Part shown: positions 12,828-27,300 of the stretch, piece by piece
Layout: each line of letters starts with the position of its first letter
How positions within the stretch are numbered: the stretch's first letter is position 1
DNA from: Protopterus annectens
Taxonomy: Eukaryota > Chordata > Ceratodontiformes > Protopteridae
Direction: 5' to 3'
NCBI RefSeq assembly: GCF_019279795.1
Contig: NC_056738.1
Span: 399,947,468-400,011,467, forward strand
DNA length: 64,000 nucleotides
Made by a program: the position numbers and the translations under genes
The notes under the pieces: model-generated
Databases searched by the model: none
Told to the model about the DNA's origin: nothing
What the model saw: only the letters and a program-made list of their open reading frames with translations

Positions 12828-15364
12828 CATGGAACCTAAAGATAAAATAAAGGAGCTTATAACCACAAATATGAATAAAAAGCTTAATAAACAACAGATT
12901 AAACTATTGGACAAGAGTATTTCATATACAGAAGTTATTACACAAATAAATAAGCTTAAATCAAACAAAGCACCGGGTAATGATGGTATTATACCAGAGA
13001 TACATAAAATCCTTTCTAAAAATACATATTCATTAATACATAAGGTTTTTATTTTGGCCCAAACTGAGTTAATAACCCCCCCCCCCATCTTGGCAATATA
13101 CATTTATTTCGCCAATTTTAAAACCTAATAAAGATCCAACTAGATGTTCTTCATATCGCCCATCTCATTACTTAATGTTGATTATAAAATGTTTATGAAT
13201 ATCTTTGCTGATAGATTGAAGACAATCATTCCGCATTATAGATATAGATCAGACAGGCTTCATTGTAAATAGAAATACTTTTGATAATATAAGAAGAACT
13301 TTAACATTAATAGATTTTGCAAATAGGAAAAAGAAAGATTTAACACTTATTAGTCTTGATATAAGTTCAGCATTTGATTCAGTAAGTTGGGACTATCTGT
13401 TTACCTTAATGAAGTGCACAAACTTCTCGGATGCATTTGTAAATCTAATTGAACATTTATACAAAGGAACGTTGGCTTATATTAAGGTAGGAACATATGT
13501 TTCACAAAAGATACCCATTCTTAAAGGTACAAAACAAGGATGTCCACTTTCTCCACTATTATTCACTTCAGTAATGGAGCCTTGGGCTAATTTGATCAGA
13601 AACAGTACTGACATAGAGGGTTTTGAAATAGATGAAAATACAACATCCAAAATTCAACTTTTGCAGATGATGTTCTAATTACATCAGCAGGATCTAATTC
13701 TTCTATACAGTCTCTATTTGATAACATGATGAATTTTAAAAGTATTTCTGGTTTAATATTCAGTGAAGAAAAAACTAAAATACTACCTATATATACACGA
13801 AAAAATATTCTCATTAGTGATTTTACTAAATATGTACCCAGTTCAGGTCAGATAACTTATTTAGGTATAATACTATCTAAAGATATTAAATCTATTATAT
13901 ATCATAATTATAATACCTATTTTCTTAATATACAAAATCTTTTAATACCTGGAATAATATGTTTTTACTATGGAGGAGAGACTTACAATTATTAAAATGA
14001 TAATATTCCCGAAGATTTTATACTTAATACAATCAATAATACTTCCACCTACAAAATAATTATCAAGAAACTGAACACACTAATGTTAAATTTCTTATGG
14101 GCACCTAATAGACCTAGGATTGCATTAAAAAAACATACTAATAGCTGGTCTCAAGGGGTATTTCTTTTCCAGACTTTAATTTATATACTATCTCTTCTAT
14201 TGTAAAAGTTATTACTTTATTAATAGATCAGTCATATGTCACAAAATGGAAAGATTATTGGGAGCTAATTAGTATACACTTCATGAAAATCTCCTTAACA
14301 CATAAAAATATGATTGTAAATAACTCCATGTTATGGTTACTAAAGGAATTTTGTACTTCACCTATTACACCTAAACATATGGTTTGTTACCCATTAAATA
14401 TTATTATTAGTTATCGTAACTTTATATTCATGCACCCTAAGTATAGGGAATGGAATTTTATTGTATTTCCTATAATGTATACTCAGGGTATGCTTTTGTC
14501 ATCTACTTCTGAAGGAACTCATTTAGCTATAGATAATGATCTAAAGTACTGGTATCAGTTGATATCTGATAATAAAGTTAAAAATCTAGATTTCTTAAAA
14601 CAAGAATTTGATCTAAGAGAAACTTGCTGGTTAGAGGTTCAGACCTTTAGACAACATCTCATTAATAAAATAGATTTAATGTCTATAACTGTTAAAGAAT
14701 CTATTCCAACACTGATTGATTACTTGATATTAAATTTACAACATAAAGTTTCTGATAAAGGTAAACTTTCATACATACATAAAGTTATCAGACAAGAAAC
14801 TTTTTACAGTGTAGATTCATACTGGAATTATTTCACTTCTATTAATGGGGACCCACCAAATCAACAAGATAAACAATATATATTGGAATCTGCTTATAGA
14901 ACTACGTCTTCCATTGTCTGGAGACTTTATACATGGAAATTTTGCATAGATCTTTTTATACACCTTTGATGAATAAAATAAATAATAAAGATAATCTATG
15001 TAAGAGATGTAATGTAGAAATTAATGCTGACTGGACTCATATGTTTTATGACTGTATAAAATTGAAAGAATACTGGAAGTCAATTAATGAATTTTTGCAG
15101 GCTCTTTTTACAGATAATTGCATTATTTCTAAATCTCTTATATTATTCAACACACCTGTACCTCAAAGTGTTAAAAAGGTTAAGCTTCCCTTGTTATGGT
15201 CTATTCTAGCAGTGGCTAGGAAAATAATAACTAGAAATTGGATTTCAGATACACCTCCTTCGTTCAATGAATTTAAAAATGTTATGAATATAACACAAAT
15301 AGGACTAGAACAAATAGAAAAACATCTTATTTTATTGTATGGGATAATTTACAAAATTTGTTAA
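12828..15364 (+). pseudogene. L1-like ORF2, reverse transcriptase and C-terminal domain
   Basis: Continuation of the ORF2 interrupted at 6,679. It shows SNKAPGNDGIIPEI (RT start), SLDISSAFDSVSWDY (motif A, about 13,350), GTKQGCPLSPLLF (motif B, about 13,530) and FADDVLIT (catalytic, about 13,662, after a frameshift that destroys the contiguous frame). A poly-C run at 13,077-13,085 marks another frameshift. The C-terminus (14,933-15,364) has C-x2-C-x9-H-x4-C at about 14,999-15,053, the zinc-knuckle-like motif typical of L1 ORF2p. At least five frame breaks, so not functional. Confidence 0.87.
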
Positions 15365-15540
15365 AAAAAATTTAATTTCAATAGCATGGTATTTTAGTTT
15401 AATTGATCTGATTGTAGTGGATGTCTTTGTAAATACTTTAGTTGTTTTGTTGAATATTATAATAATACCTATTTTTAATTACTTGTATAAAATTGTTATG
15501 ATATTTCTCTTATATGTTAAACAATAAACCTGTTTTGAAA
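15365..15540 (+). other. L1-like LINE 3' UTR and tail
   Basis: A short AT-rich 3' region ending in a run of A that merges with the right target duplication (15,544-15,562). No repeats or ORFs seen. Confidence 0.7.
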
Positions 15541-15543
15541 AAA

Positions 15544-15562
15544 AAACCTGTTCGTACTATGT
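15544..15562. repeat. Target-site duplication of L1-like LINE, right copy
   Basis: AAACCTGTTCGTACTATGT; see 2,136-2,154. Confidence 0.85.
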
Positions 15563-17116
15563 CCAATATCCTAAATTTAAAACTATGCTGCTCTCCCTTA
15601 TCTTGAATATGCTTACTTAATGCATTTGTTATAATAGTCTTTTTCATATCGGATTTATGCTCTATAATCCTTTCCTTAAGCTTCCTAGTTGTCTTGCCTA
15701 CATAGAACGATGAACATAATGTGCAAGTTGCCAACTACACCACTTGCACCATATTACAATTTGTCAATGCCTTCATTGTAAATACCTCTCCCGTAGTGGG
15801 GTGTTTAAAATAATCTGTACCTTCATATAGATCATTACAACAGGAACAATTTATGCATATCTTGGCTTTCTCCCACTATTTTAACTATTTCTGGCATGAC
15901 CATTAAAATAGGCCAATGTCTTTCTATTATTCGACAAACATTATAAGTGTTCAGATTATAAGTAGTGAGATATCTAACCACATTATTATCCCTATTTATA
16001 TTTTCCTGATTTTTTATGAGTCCCCCTCTTAAAATTGGCCTATATCTATCAGCCCTTTCTTTTAACACCTCTTCATATGCCATATTTATAATTCGTTCAG
16101 AGTAACCATTATTCTGAAATTCTTGCTTCATATTGTTTGCTTGTTCTTCAAAATAACTCTCAAATGTATTCAATTTACTTATTCTTATAAATTGCGCTTT
16201 TATTATTCCCTTAAAAGTGTGGGGGGCGTGCATACTATTTCTATTTATATATCTTGAGGCATCTACTTCTTTCCTATGTACTGTGGATTCTAGTAGACTC
16301 CCATTTTTAAACAAATGCACATCCAAATAATTTGTTAATATTTGATGCCTCCATTTTAAATTTCAGAAAATGTGTTAATGTATTCAGATATTGTAAATAT
16401 TACTGTAACTCTAATTGAAAACCACCCCACAACAAAAGACAATCATCTACAAACCTCTTATAGAGAAGTATTTTCTCATTTAGTTGAAAATCTTTATTCA
16501 ATATTACTTCCTTCTCCCATTCATACAAAACTAGGTTTGCATATGTGTTAGCAACTGGGGTACCCATCGCTACCCCAGTTAACTGTAACATCAAATATAA
16601 ATACATTATGTGTTAAAGTGTACAAATATTTTCTATTTCCCTTCCACACATTTTTATTTCCTCATTCAAAAAATTACGTACCGCTTCCACACCATATGTA
16701 TTAGGTATAACAGTAAATAATGTTGTTATATCAAGGGTTACCATTATATATTCTTTTGGCTCATAGAGATTACACCAATTACACAGGCTATCTAAAAAAT
16801 CATTAGTATCCTTGAATACTGTAGAACATTTTTCCATATTATTTCCCCAGTATATTCTGCAAATATTTAGAAATAGGTTCCGTAATCCAACCACCACCTG
16901 ATACTATGGGTCTCAGTGGTGAATTTTCAAGATCTTTATGGATTTTAGGAATACCATAAATCTGGAGGATCCTAGGATAAGGGAAGGTCAGATAGTTAAA
17001 TCAGTACTTAAATCATCACTAAGTTGTAGCTCATATATAGCCATATTAACTACTACAATCTGTTGCTGTACCTCCAGAAAAGTTATTTTCTTAAAAACAT
17101 CCTCTTCAGCAAGAAG
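15545..17116 (-). pseudogene. PLE2 reverse transcriptase and GIY-YIG endonuclease
   Basis: Minus-strand remains of a second PLE family, read from 17,116 downwards: IPKIHKDLENSP and RPIVSGG (about 16,900-16,960), VTLDITTLFTVIP (motif A, about 16,720), GVAMGTPVANTYANLV (motif B, about 16,540), RFVDDCLLLW (catalytic, about 16,445), a Cys-rich CINCSCC segment (about 15,840) and GIY-YIG CSSFYVGKTTRKLKERIIEH (about 15,660-15,720). Frameshifts and a TAG nonsense codon near 15,735 break it. It has diverged clearly from PLE1 (FVDD against YLDD). The N-terminus is missing because the insert was 5'-truncated in the satellite. Confidence 0.87.
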
Positions 17117-20100
17117 TTGCACACACACATGCTGTCTGTCTCTCTGCGTGCACACACATACACATGCTGTCTGTCTCTCTGCGCACACACACACATGCTG
17201 TCTGTCTCTCTGCGCGCACACACACACACATGCTGTCTGTCTCTCTCGCGCACACACACGCTGTCTGTCTCTCTGCGCGCACACACACACATGCTGTCTG
17301 TCTCTCTGCGCGCACACACACACATGCTGTCTGTCTCTCTGCGCGCACACACACACATGCTGTCTGTCTCTCTGCGCGCACACACACTCATGCTGTCTGT
17401 CTCTCTGCGCGCACACACACTCATGCTGTCTGTCTCTCTGCGCGCACACACACTCATGCTGTCTGTCTCTGCGCGCCCACACACTCATGCTGTCTGTCTC
17501 TCTGCGCACACACACTCATGCTGTCTGTCTCTCTGCGTGCGCACACACATGCTGTCTGTCTCTCTGCGTGCGCACACACATGCTGTCTGTCTCTCTGCGC
17601 GCACACACATGCTGTCCTCTCTGCGCACACGCATGCTATCTCTCTCTCTCTCCGTGCACACGCACTCTATCTCTCTCCGCGCACACACACTCTATATATC
17701 TCTCTCTCGCTTTGCGAGCACACACATGCGCTGTCTTTGCGCGCACACACACGCGCTGTCTCTGCGCGCACACATCTCTGTGCACACACGTCTCTGTGCA
17801 CACATGCTGCTTCTCTGAGCACACGCTGCCTCTCCGCACACACACACTCGCACACATGTTGTTTCTCTACGCACATTGTCTTTCTCTGCGCACACAAGTG
17901 GTGTCTCTGCGCACACACGAGCTGTCTCTGTGCACACATGAGCTGTTTCTCTCTGCGCACACCCGCGGTCTCTCTGTATACACACACACACACATGCCGT
18001 CTCTGTGCGCACACATGCTGTATCTCTCCTAGCACACACACGCTGTCTCTCTCTGTGAGCACACACATGCGCTCTCTCTCTCTGCACGCACACACACACA
18101 TGCTGTCTCTCTCTGCGCGCACACACATGCTGTCTCTCTCTGCGCACACACATGCTGTCTCTCTCTCCGCGCACACACACATGTTGTCTTTCTCTCCCTG
18201 CGCACACACACATGCTGTCTCTGCGTGCACACACACACTGTCCCTGCGCTAGCACACACATTGTCTCGCTCTGCACGCACACCCGTTCTCGCTCTGCGCG
18301 GGCACAAGTGCTCTCTCTGCGCACACACACACACACTCTCTCTGCACATACACACGTTGTCCCACTCTGTGCACACATACACATGCTGTCTCACTCTGTG
18401 CACACACCCTGTTTCGCTCTGTGCACACGCTGTGTCTCTCTGCGCATGCACACACTCTCTCTTTCACTCTCTGTGCGTGCACACATGCTTTCTCTTTCTC
18501 TGCACACACACACATGCTTTCAGTGCACCCACGCTGTCTGTCTCTGTGCACACACATGCTGTCTCTCTCTGCACACAATCATGCTCTCTCTCTGCACACA
18601 CACATGCTGTCTCTGTGCACACACGCACACGCTGTCTCTCTCTGCACACACACGCATGCGCTGTCTCTCTCTGTGCACCCATGCACACACACGCATGCGC
18701 TGTCTCTCTCTGTGCACCCATGCACACACACATGCTGTCTCTCTGTGCACACACACGCATGCGCTGTCTCTCTGTGCACACACGCATACGCTGTCTCTCT
18801 ATGCACACACGCATACGCTGTCTCTCTATGCACACACACATGCGCTGTCTCTCTGTGCATGCACATATGCGCTGTCTGCGCACACACTTTCTGTGCATGC
18901 ACACACACGCTGTCTTTCTGTGCACACACATGCACGCACTGTCTCTGTGCACACAAACACACGCTGTTTCTCTCTGTGTGCCCACACATGCTGTCCCTCT
19001 CTCTGTGTGCCCACACACGCTGTCTCTCTCTCTGTCTGTGCACAAACATGCAGTCTCTCTGCGCACACAAACACACATGGATTCTCTCTCTCTCTGTGCA
19101 CACACCAGATTCTCTCTCTCTACGCGCACACACACGCTGTCTCTCTCTGCGCACACACACGCTGTCTCTCTCTGCACACACACGCTGTTCAGCACTGTCC
19201 GCGCACATCGCCTCTCTTCAGCGCACACGCGCTGTCTCTGCACACACACACATGCGCTCTCTCTCTCTGCGCACACACACACATGCGCTCTCTGCACACA
19301 CACACATGCGCTCTCTCTCTCTGCGCACACACACGCTGTCTCTCTCTCTGCGCACACACATGCTGTCTCTCTCTGCGCACACACATGCTGTCTCTCTCTA
19401 CACACACGTCTCTCTCTGCGCACACATGCTGTCTCTGCGCACACACACACTGTCCCTGCGCTAGCACACACATTGTCTCGCTCTGCATGCACACCCGTTC
19501 TCGCTCTGCGCGGGCACAAGTGCTCTCTCTGCACACACACACACACACTCTCTCTGCACATACACACGCTGTCCCACTCTGTGCACACATACACATGCTG
19601 TCTCACTCTGTGCACACACCCTGTTTCGCTCTGTGCACACGCTGTGTCTCTCTGCGCATGCACACACTCTCTCTTTCACTCTCTGTGCGCACACATGCTT
19701 TCAGTGCACCCATGCTGTCTGTCTCTGTGCACACACATGCTGTCTCTCTCTGCACACAATCATGCTCTCTCTCTGCACACACACATGCTGTCTTTCTGTG
19801 CACACATGCACACGCTGTCTCTCTGCACACACACGCATGCGCTGTCTCTCTCTGTGCACCCATGCACACACACATGCTGTCTCTCTCTGTGCACACACAT
19901 GCATGCGCTGTCTCTCTCTGTGCACACATGCATGCGCTGTCTCTCTCTGTGCACCCATGCACACGCTGTCTCTCTCTGTGCACCCATGCACACGCTGTCT
20001 CTCTCTGTGCACCCATGCACACGCTGTCTCTCTCTGTGCACCCATGCACACTTTGTCTCTCTATGCACACACGCATACACTGTCTCTCTATGCACACACG

Positions 20101-20977
20101 CATACGCTGTCTCTCTATGCACACACACATGCGCTGTCTCTCTGTGCATGCACATATGCGCTGTATGCGCACACACTTTCTGTGCATGCGCACACACGCT
20201 GTCTTTCTGTGCACACACATGCACGCACTCTCTCTGTGCACACAAACACACGCTGTTTCTCTCTGTGTGCCCACACATGCTGTCTCTCTCTGTGTGCACA
20301 CACACGCTGTCTCTCTCTCTCTGTGCACAAACATGCAGTCTCTGTGCACAAACACACATGGATTCTCTCTCTCTGTGCACACACCAGATTCTTCTCACGC
20401 CAAGACACACACGCTGTCTCTCTCTGTCTGTGTGCCCACACATGCTGTCCCTCTCTCTGTGTGCCCACACACGCTGTCTCTCTCTCTGTCTGTGCACAAA
20501 CATGCAGTCTCCCTGCGCACACAAACACACATGGATTCTCTCTCTCTCTCTGCACACACCAGATTCTCTCTCTGCGCACACACACTGTCTCTCTGCGCAC
20601 ACACGCTGTCTCTCTCTGCACACACACGCTGTTCATGCACACACTGCTCTATCTGGCGAACACGCCTCTAAAGCACACACGCTGTCTCTGCACACACACA
20701 CATGCTTTCTCTGTACACACGCACATTGTGCGCGCACACACTCTCTCTGCACACACATTACACATGCTGTCTCTCACTCTGCGCACACATGCTGTCTCGC
20801 TCTGTGCACACACGCTGTCTCCCTTACTCTCTCTGCGCATGCACACATGCTGTCTCTCTCTGCACACACACTCGCTTTCTCTTTCTCTGCACACACACGC
20901 TGTCTCTGCGCGCACACACACTGTCTCTCTCTCTGCGCATGTATCTCTCTGCGCATGCACACGCTGTTTCTCTCTGT

Positions 20978-21009
<32 letters not shown>

Positions 21010-21388
21010 GCTATCTCTCTCTGCGCACACGCTATCTCTGCAAACACATTGTCTCTCTGCACACACATGCTGTCTCTGCATACACATGCTGTCTCTCTGC
21101 GCACACACATGCTGTCTCTCTCTGCGCACATGCTGTCTCTCTCTGCGCACATGCTGTCTCACTCTGCGCACATGCTGTCTCTTTGCACACACATGCGCAC
21201 ACGCTGTCTATGTGCATGCGCACACACTGTCTCTGTGCACACGCTGTCTCTGCATGCACACGCTGTCTCTGCACACACACGCTATTTTTGTGCACGCACA
21301 TGCACGCTGTCTCTACATGCACACACACTGTCTCTGCATGCACACGCAGTCTCTGCACACACACACACACAAACACGCAGTCTCTGCG
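17113..21388. repeat. CA/CT-rich satellite, clean right arm
   Basis: Continuation of the satellite seen at 1-1,670. From 17,115 to about 17,620 it is a regular 30- to 33-mer (CTGTCTGTCTCTCTGCGCGC followed by a CA run). Beyond that monomers vary but a higher-order repeat of about 1.2 kb appears (next entry). Frames of several hundred codons on both strands are by-products of the stop-poor monomer. Confidence 0.95.
18239..20400. repeat. Higher-order satellite repeat, about 1.21 kb period
   Basis: The unusual block GTCCCTGCGCTAGCACACAC at about 18,240 recurs at about 19,452, and the following 900 or so bases track each other (the ATGGATTCTC block at 19,078 recurs at 20,357). A partial third unit follows 20,400, with another ATGGATTCTC near 20,530. 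This is a tandem duplication of a long block of satellite. Confidence 0.85.
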
Positions 21389-24300
21389 CAACCCCCAAAT
21401 GGTTTTTAGACAAACTCTGCAGATTTTCTTAATTTATCCCCCTTTTTTCACAACGCTGTCTCTTCGCTGTCCTTTCACCAAAACCTGTTTGTCATTTAAA
21501 AGCAAACCCTGTTTCTGGCCACGGGTTTGACGCCCTTTTTCTCTTTGGAAAAGCTGTCTTTGCCCCTTACACGCATCTCTGCCCGGGGAAGCTGTCTCTC
21601 GCCCCATGGTCAAACCCATGAGACACAGCTGTATTCTTTTTTTCACACACGGGTGTTTTCGCCCCCACAGCTGTTTTATTTTCCCACATCTGAACCCGCC
21701 TCTTTTTCTTTCAAACATTTTGGAAAAAACCCCGCCTCTTTCCCCCCCACACATTTTTTTCTCTCGCCCCAATGGCTTTTTTAACCCCACATGCTGTTTC
21801 CCCCTGCACACACAAGCTTTTTGTCTTGTTAAAAACAGCTGTCTCTCTTTTTCCGCCCTCTCTCTGGGCCACATTTTTCTTTTTCTCTTGCCACACAAGG
21901 GCTCTCTGGGCACCACACAAAGTTCTCTCTCTGGGACACACATTTCTCTCTTTTCTCAAAAACATTCCCCTTCCCCTTTTGGGCACACACATGGTTTTTT
22001 GCTCTTTTTTTTTCTCTTTTCCACACCATCATTCTAAACCACAAATGTTTTCCCCGGAAGTGGTTTTTTTCGCAACCCCAAAGAAATGTTTTTCTTTGGC
22101 CCCGCCCCACACTTTTTGTGCAACACAAACGCTGTTTCTCAGAAAGGTGTTTTTGTTGGGACAACCCACACCACATTCCACACACACCTGGTTTTTTCTC
22201 CTTTCTCCCCACCCCTCTTTATTGGGGGGACACAACCCCGTTTTTCCCCGGGGTTTTCTGCCACAAAAACAACACATGTTTTTTCCTTTGGGTTTTAAAA
22301 CACACACACCCACACCACAAACCCCCCCAAAACCCAAAACACACACACACCCCTTTGTTTTCCTTTTAAATTTTGCTAGACACACACACACACACACACA
22401 CACACCAAACACACACAACCCCCAAAACATTTTTTTACCGGTGTTTACACACAAACACCAACATGCCTGTTCCTTGTGGTGTTTTAGCACCACCCACAAC
22501 ACCACAAAACACCCCACACCACACACACACACCTTTCACCGTTTCCCCCCTTTTGTGCACACAACCACACACCCACACACACACCACACACACACACACC
22601 CACACACACAAAAGTTGTTTTACCACCCCTTCCCCCACACAACCCTTTCCCCCAAAATTTTTCCCCCACAACACAAAACAAAACCTTTTGCACATGGGAA
22701 AACACCCCACAAGTTTTTTTTCTTTGGGAAAAATTTTTCTTTAGACACATTTTCTTTCCTACACATATTTACAACACTCTTCTTTGCACCCCCCTTTTTC
22801 TAAAACACAAAATTTTTTCTTTCTTGCCAAATTTTTTTTCTTTTTCTGAAAAAATTTTTCTCCGCAAAACTTTTTTTTCTCCTTACACATTTTTTCTTTT
22901 AATTTTAACACATTGCTTTCTCTTTAAAACTTTTTCCCCTCCCCACACATTTTTTCTCTCCCCTTCTTTCCCCACCCCGTTCTCTCTTTCACACACATCT
23001 TTTTCTCTTGCACACACTTCCCCTTTCTTTTGTGCTACACCCTTTTTTTCTCGGGACACATCTGTCTCTCTTTGCACACACAATTTTCTTCCTTTTCCTC
23101 CTTCTCTTACAAAACATTCCCGTCTTTTTCTTTTTCCAAAACATTTTTCTTTTCTCTTCACACACATTCCCTGTCTCTTCTCTGTGCACACTTGCCCTGT
23201 TTGCCCCACTGTTTTCTTTTGCACACACCTTTTCCTCTCTCTTTACACACCCCTTTTTTTGTGCAAAATTTGTTTTCTCTCTTCACACATTTTGTCTTTT
23301 TGCACACACATCTCCCCTTCCCCTTTGCACACACCTGTCTCTTTTTTAAAACATTGCTTTTCTCCTCAACCCCATTTGTTTTCTGTGCACATGGGGTTTT
23401 CTCCCCCTTTTTCTCTTTTGCCCCACATTGCTGTCTTTTCTGTGTGCCCCTTACATTTTTCCCCTTTACAATTTTTTTTCTTGCACACATCTGTCTCCCT
23501 TTTCCCCATCGTGTTTTCTCTTTTGCACAACCTGCTTTCTCTTAACCTTCCCGTTTTCTCTCTGTGTGCACACACCCGCCCCTTTGTCACACATCCATTT
23601 TCTTTCTGTGTGCCCCATTTTGCTGTTTTCTCCCGTGTGCCCCCTGTTTTCTCGGGGCAATTCTCTTTCCCCTTGTTTCACCACATTTCTGTCTTTCTCT
23701 CTGTTCCACACGCTGTCTTTTCTGTGTGCCCCACATTCGCTGTCTCTCTTGTGCCCCACATCCCGTCTTCTCCTGCACACCTGTCTCTTTGCACAATTTG
23801 TCCTCTCTTGTGCAAAACCCCTGTTTTCTCTCTCTGTCCCCACATTCGCTGTCCTCCTCTTTTTTTGTGCACCATTGCTTCTCTCTTGTGCACAACCTTT
23901 TTGTCCTCCTTTCTTTCCCCTTTTGCACACATTGCTTCTCTTTTTGTGCCCCACTCGCTGTCTCTCTCTTCACACTTCGCTGTCTCTCTCTGTGCACATT
24001 GCTTTCCTCTTCCCCACCCTGTCTCTTGCCCCACATTTGCTGTCCTCTCCCTTCCTTTTTGCCCCCACCCGGGTTTTCGGGCCCCACATCTGTCTCTTGC
24101 CCCAACCCCCTCCCCGGCACAAGCTGTCTCCCTCCCTTCCCACACAAACTGTCTCCCTAAAACACCGCCTCTTCCCCCCACACAACCCCCTGTCCCTCTC
24201 CGCCCCCCCACACATCTGTTTTCTCTCTGCCCCCCCCACCCTTTCCTGTTCCTCTTTGCGCACACAAAACGCTTTTCTCTTTTTGCACACCTTTCCTTCC

Positions 24301-27300
24301 CACACATTCTCAACCGTTTCTCCTTTTTTCCCCAAAACCTTTTGCTTCTTTGCCCCCACCCACCTGCCTCTTGGGAACCAACACCACCCACCACCCCACC
24401 TTTTCCTCTCTTCCCCACACCACCCACACCCCTGGGGACCCCACAACACCACCCATCGCTTCTACACAATTTCTGGCACGACACGCCTTGTCCCCCTTCA
24501 CCCCACCCCCCTTTGGGACACCCTTTCCCACACCTTTTCTCCCAAAATTTCCCTGTTCCCTGTGTTTTCTCTTACCCACTTTCGACCCACTTTTTGAACA
24601 TTTTAACCCTTTTCCCCACAAACCGCTTTTCTCATTCCCGGCACCCTTCCCCCCCAATTCAACCCCCACTTTTATGCACCCCAAAACAAAACACGCTTTT
24701 TCTTGGCAATCGTTTTCCCCCCTTTTTCCCCCTGCACACACATTGCCTCGCACACACGCTGTCCCCCAAAAGCTGTCTTTCCTGCGCACACCGGTTTTTG
24801 CCACACGCTGTCTCTCCACCTGTCTCTGTTGCACAATGTCTCTGCCAAACCTGTTTTTCTGGGTTTCACACACTTCTCTTCCCCCGTTTCCCCGGGCACA
24901 AAACGCTGTCCTTCTCTGGCACAGCCGGGCTCTCTGGCCCCCACAATGTTTTCTCTGCACATGCTTCTCCGTTGGCCCCAGCCCCTTTGCAAACACACGC
25001 TTTCTTCTCGCCCCAACCTTTCTCTGCCCACACCAGGCCTCTCACAACACATGCCCCCCCTTGCACACACTTTTCTCACCACACACACGCTTTTTCCTTT
25101 CCGCAAACACCTTTTCTTTTTTTGCACACACAGTTTTCTCTAAAAAAATTTCTCTTGTGCCCCCGTCTCTGCCACACACCTGTCTTTTCTCTGGGGGCAC
25201 ACCCCCTTCTCCTTCACACCATTTTTTTTCTGGGCACACCCGCCGCCCTTATTTTCTTGGCCAAAAATTGTCTCTGGCACACAAGGGTGTCTTCTTTCAC
25301 ACACGCCCTTTTCTCCCCCCTTTCTCTTTCCCCTTCCTGGGGACGCTGTCTTCTCTGGCACACCTTCCTGCCCACCTCACCCCGGCCCAAGCCTTTCCCC
25401 CATTCTCTTTTGACATCCCCACGCCTCTCTTCACACCTGTCTCTTTCCAACCCCACACACTGTCTACTTTTTTCCCCCACACCTTCCCCCTCACACACAC
25501 CCGCCCCACCGCCCTGCCCCTTTCCCCGCTGTCTCTCTTTCACACCCCTGTCTCGCTCACACACCCTTTTTTTGCACAATTTTTTCTGCACCAAAACATG
25601 CTCTCTCATATGGGCCTTTCTGCCCCCCACAGGTTTTCTCTAACCCCACACCCTGTCTCTGGGGACACACCTGTCTTTCCCGGTTACACCTTTCTCTCTG
25701 GGACTGTTTCTCTGTGGGCCCCAGGGCTTTTCTCAAACATGGTTTTCCCCCTTCTCTGCCCACCCTGTCTCTGTCACACATCTGTCCCTTTTCATCACAC
25801 ACCCCCCACACACACACACTTCCCTTTTTCTTTCTCTGCGCCCCAATCTCCCTTAAAACGCCCGTCTTTTGCCCCAAACCCCGCTGTCCCCCCTGGCCCT
25901 GCACACAGCTGTCTCTCTTGGCACAGCTGTTTTCTTCCAAAACACGCCTTTTCTGCACACCACATTGTGTCTCCATTAAAACCCCTGTCTTTTTGCCAAA
26001 TGCTTCTCTTCCAACACATGTTTTTCTGCACACACACACCCCCTTTTTTTCCCCACACGCCCGTCTCCCGGGACAACTTTCTCTCTCCCCATTACACAAC
26101 CCCGTCTCTCTCTCTTCCCCAAAACACACCTTTTTCTCTGGGCCCAGCTTTTTCCCCACACACCCCCACACACCCCACTTTCCCCCTGTCTTTTTTTGCA
26201 AACTTTCCCTGTGGAAAAACAGCTTTTCTCCCAACACGCTTCTGTGCCACACCTCTTCGCCACACATGCTGTCTCCTGTTTACACACAAGCTTTCTCTTC
26301 CCCTTCCCTCCGCTTTTCTCTCGCAACGCCCGTCTCTCCCGCCGCGCAACCGTCTCTCTTAAAACATGCTTTCTGCCACACCCACGCTGCCCTTTTTTTG
26401 GGACCATCTTTCCCCACACCCTTCGAGCACAAAATGTCTCTCCCCCCTTTTGGGACACACTGCTTTTCCCCAAAAGTTTCTTTGCACAAGTTTTCTTGTG
26501 CACACACCCTTTTGCACGGCAATGTTTTCTTCCCGGGGCAAAATGCTTTCTCTAACGCTCCCTGTCTTTTTCTCTGTCCACACATCTTCCCACACATTTT
26601 TCACCCCCTGTTTTGTCCAAAACACGGTCTTTTTTGCCCCCCTGTCTCCTTGCAACCGGGTGTTTCTCTGCGCCGACACCTTTTCTCCTACAAAAGCTGT
26701 TTTGCAAAACACCTTTTTCTGGGAAAACCTTTTCTCTTGCACGACAGCTGCCCCTTTTTGCACACGCTTTTCTTCAACCACACTGTCTCTGCCAAAACAT
26801 GTTCCCGGTGTGCCCTCTGTTTTTACACACCTTCTCTTGCCCCATGTTCTCTTTTTGCACACCCCCCTGTCTCTCTGGTGCACACATGTTTCTCTTTCAA
26901 ACACATGGCCCGTCTTTTCTTCCCAACACACACTCCCCCCTCTTTCCCACACACGCTTTTTTGAAAACACCCCCACACGCTGTCTTTCTTCAACACACAG
27001 CGCTTTTTGCACACACCTTCTCCTTACACATTTTATCGCCCCCCCCCGTCTCTCCCACACGCTGTTTTGGGGCCCCCACATGTCTCTGCCACAGCTTCTC
27101 TGCACACAACCCGTCTCCTGCCACACACGCTGTCCCCAAATACATGTTTTCCGGGACAACAAAGCTGTTTCGCACAAAACACACGGTCCCACATACACAC
27201 CGTCTTTTTGGCGTACACACCCTCTTTTAACTTTTCTGGCAAAACACATTTGTTTGGCCCCACACTGTTCTTTTGTGGCCCCAAAAATTTTTTCGCCCAA

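Noticed and set aside
18152-21530. 839- and 1,101-codon open frames in the right satellite
   Set aside because: Same reason; Cys/His/Ser/Leu repeats with no domain and open frames on both strands.
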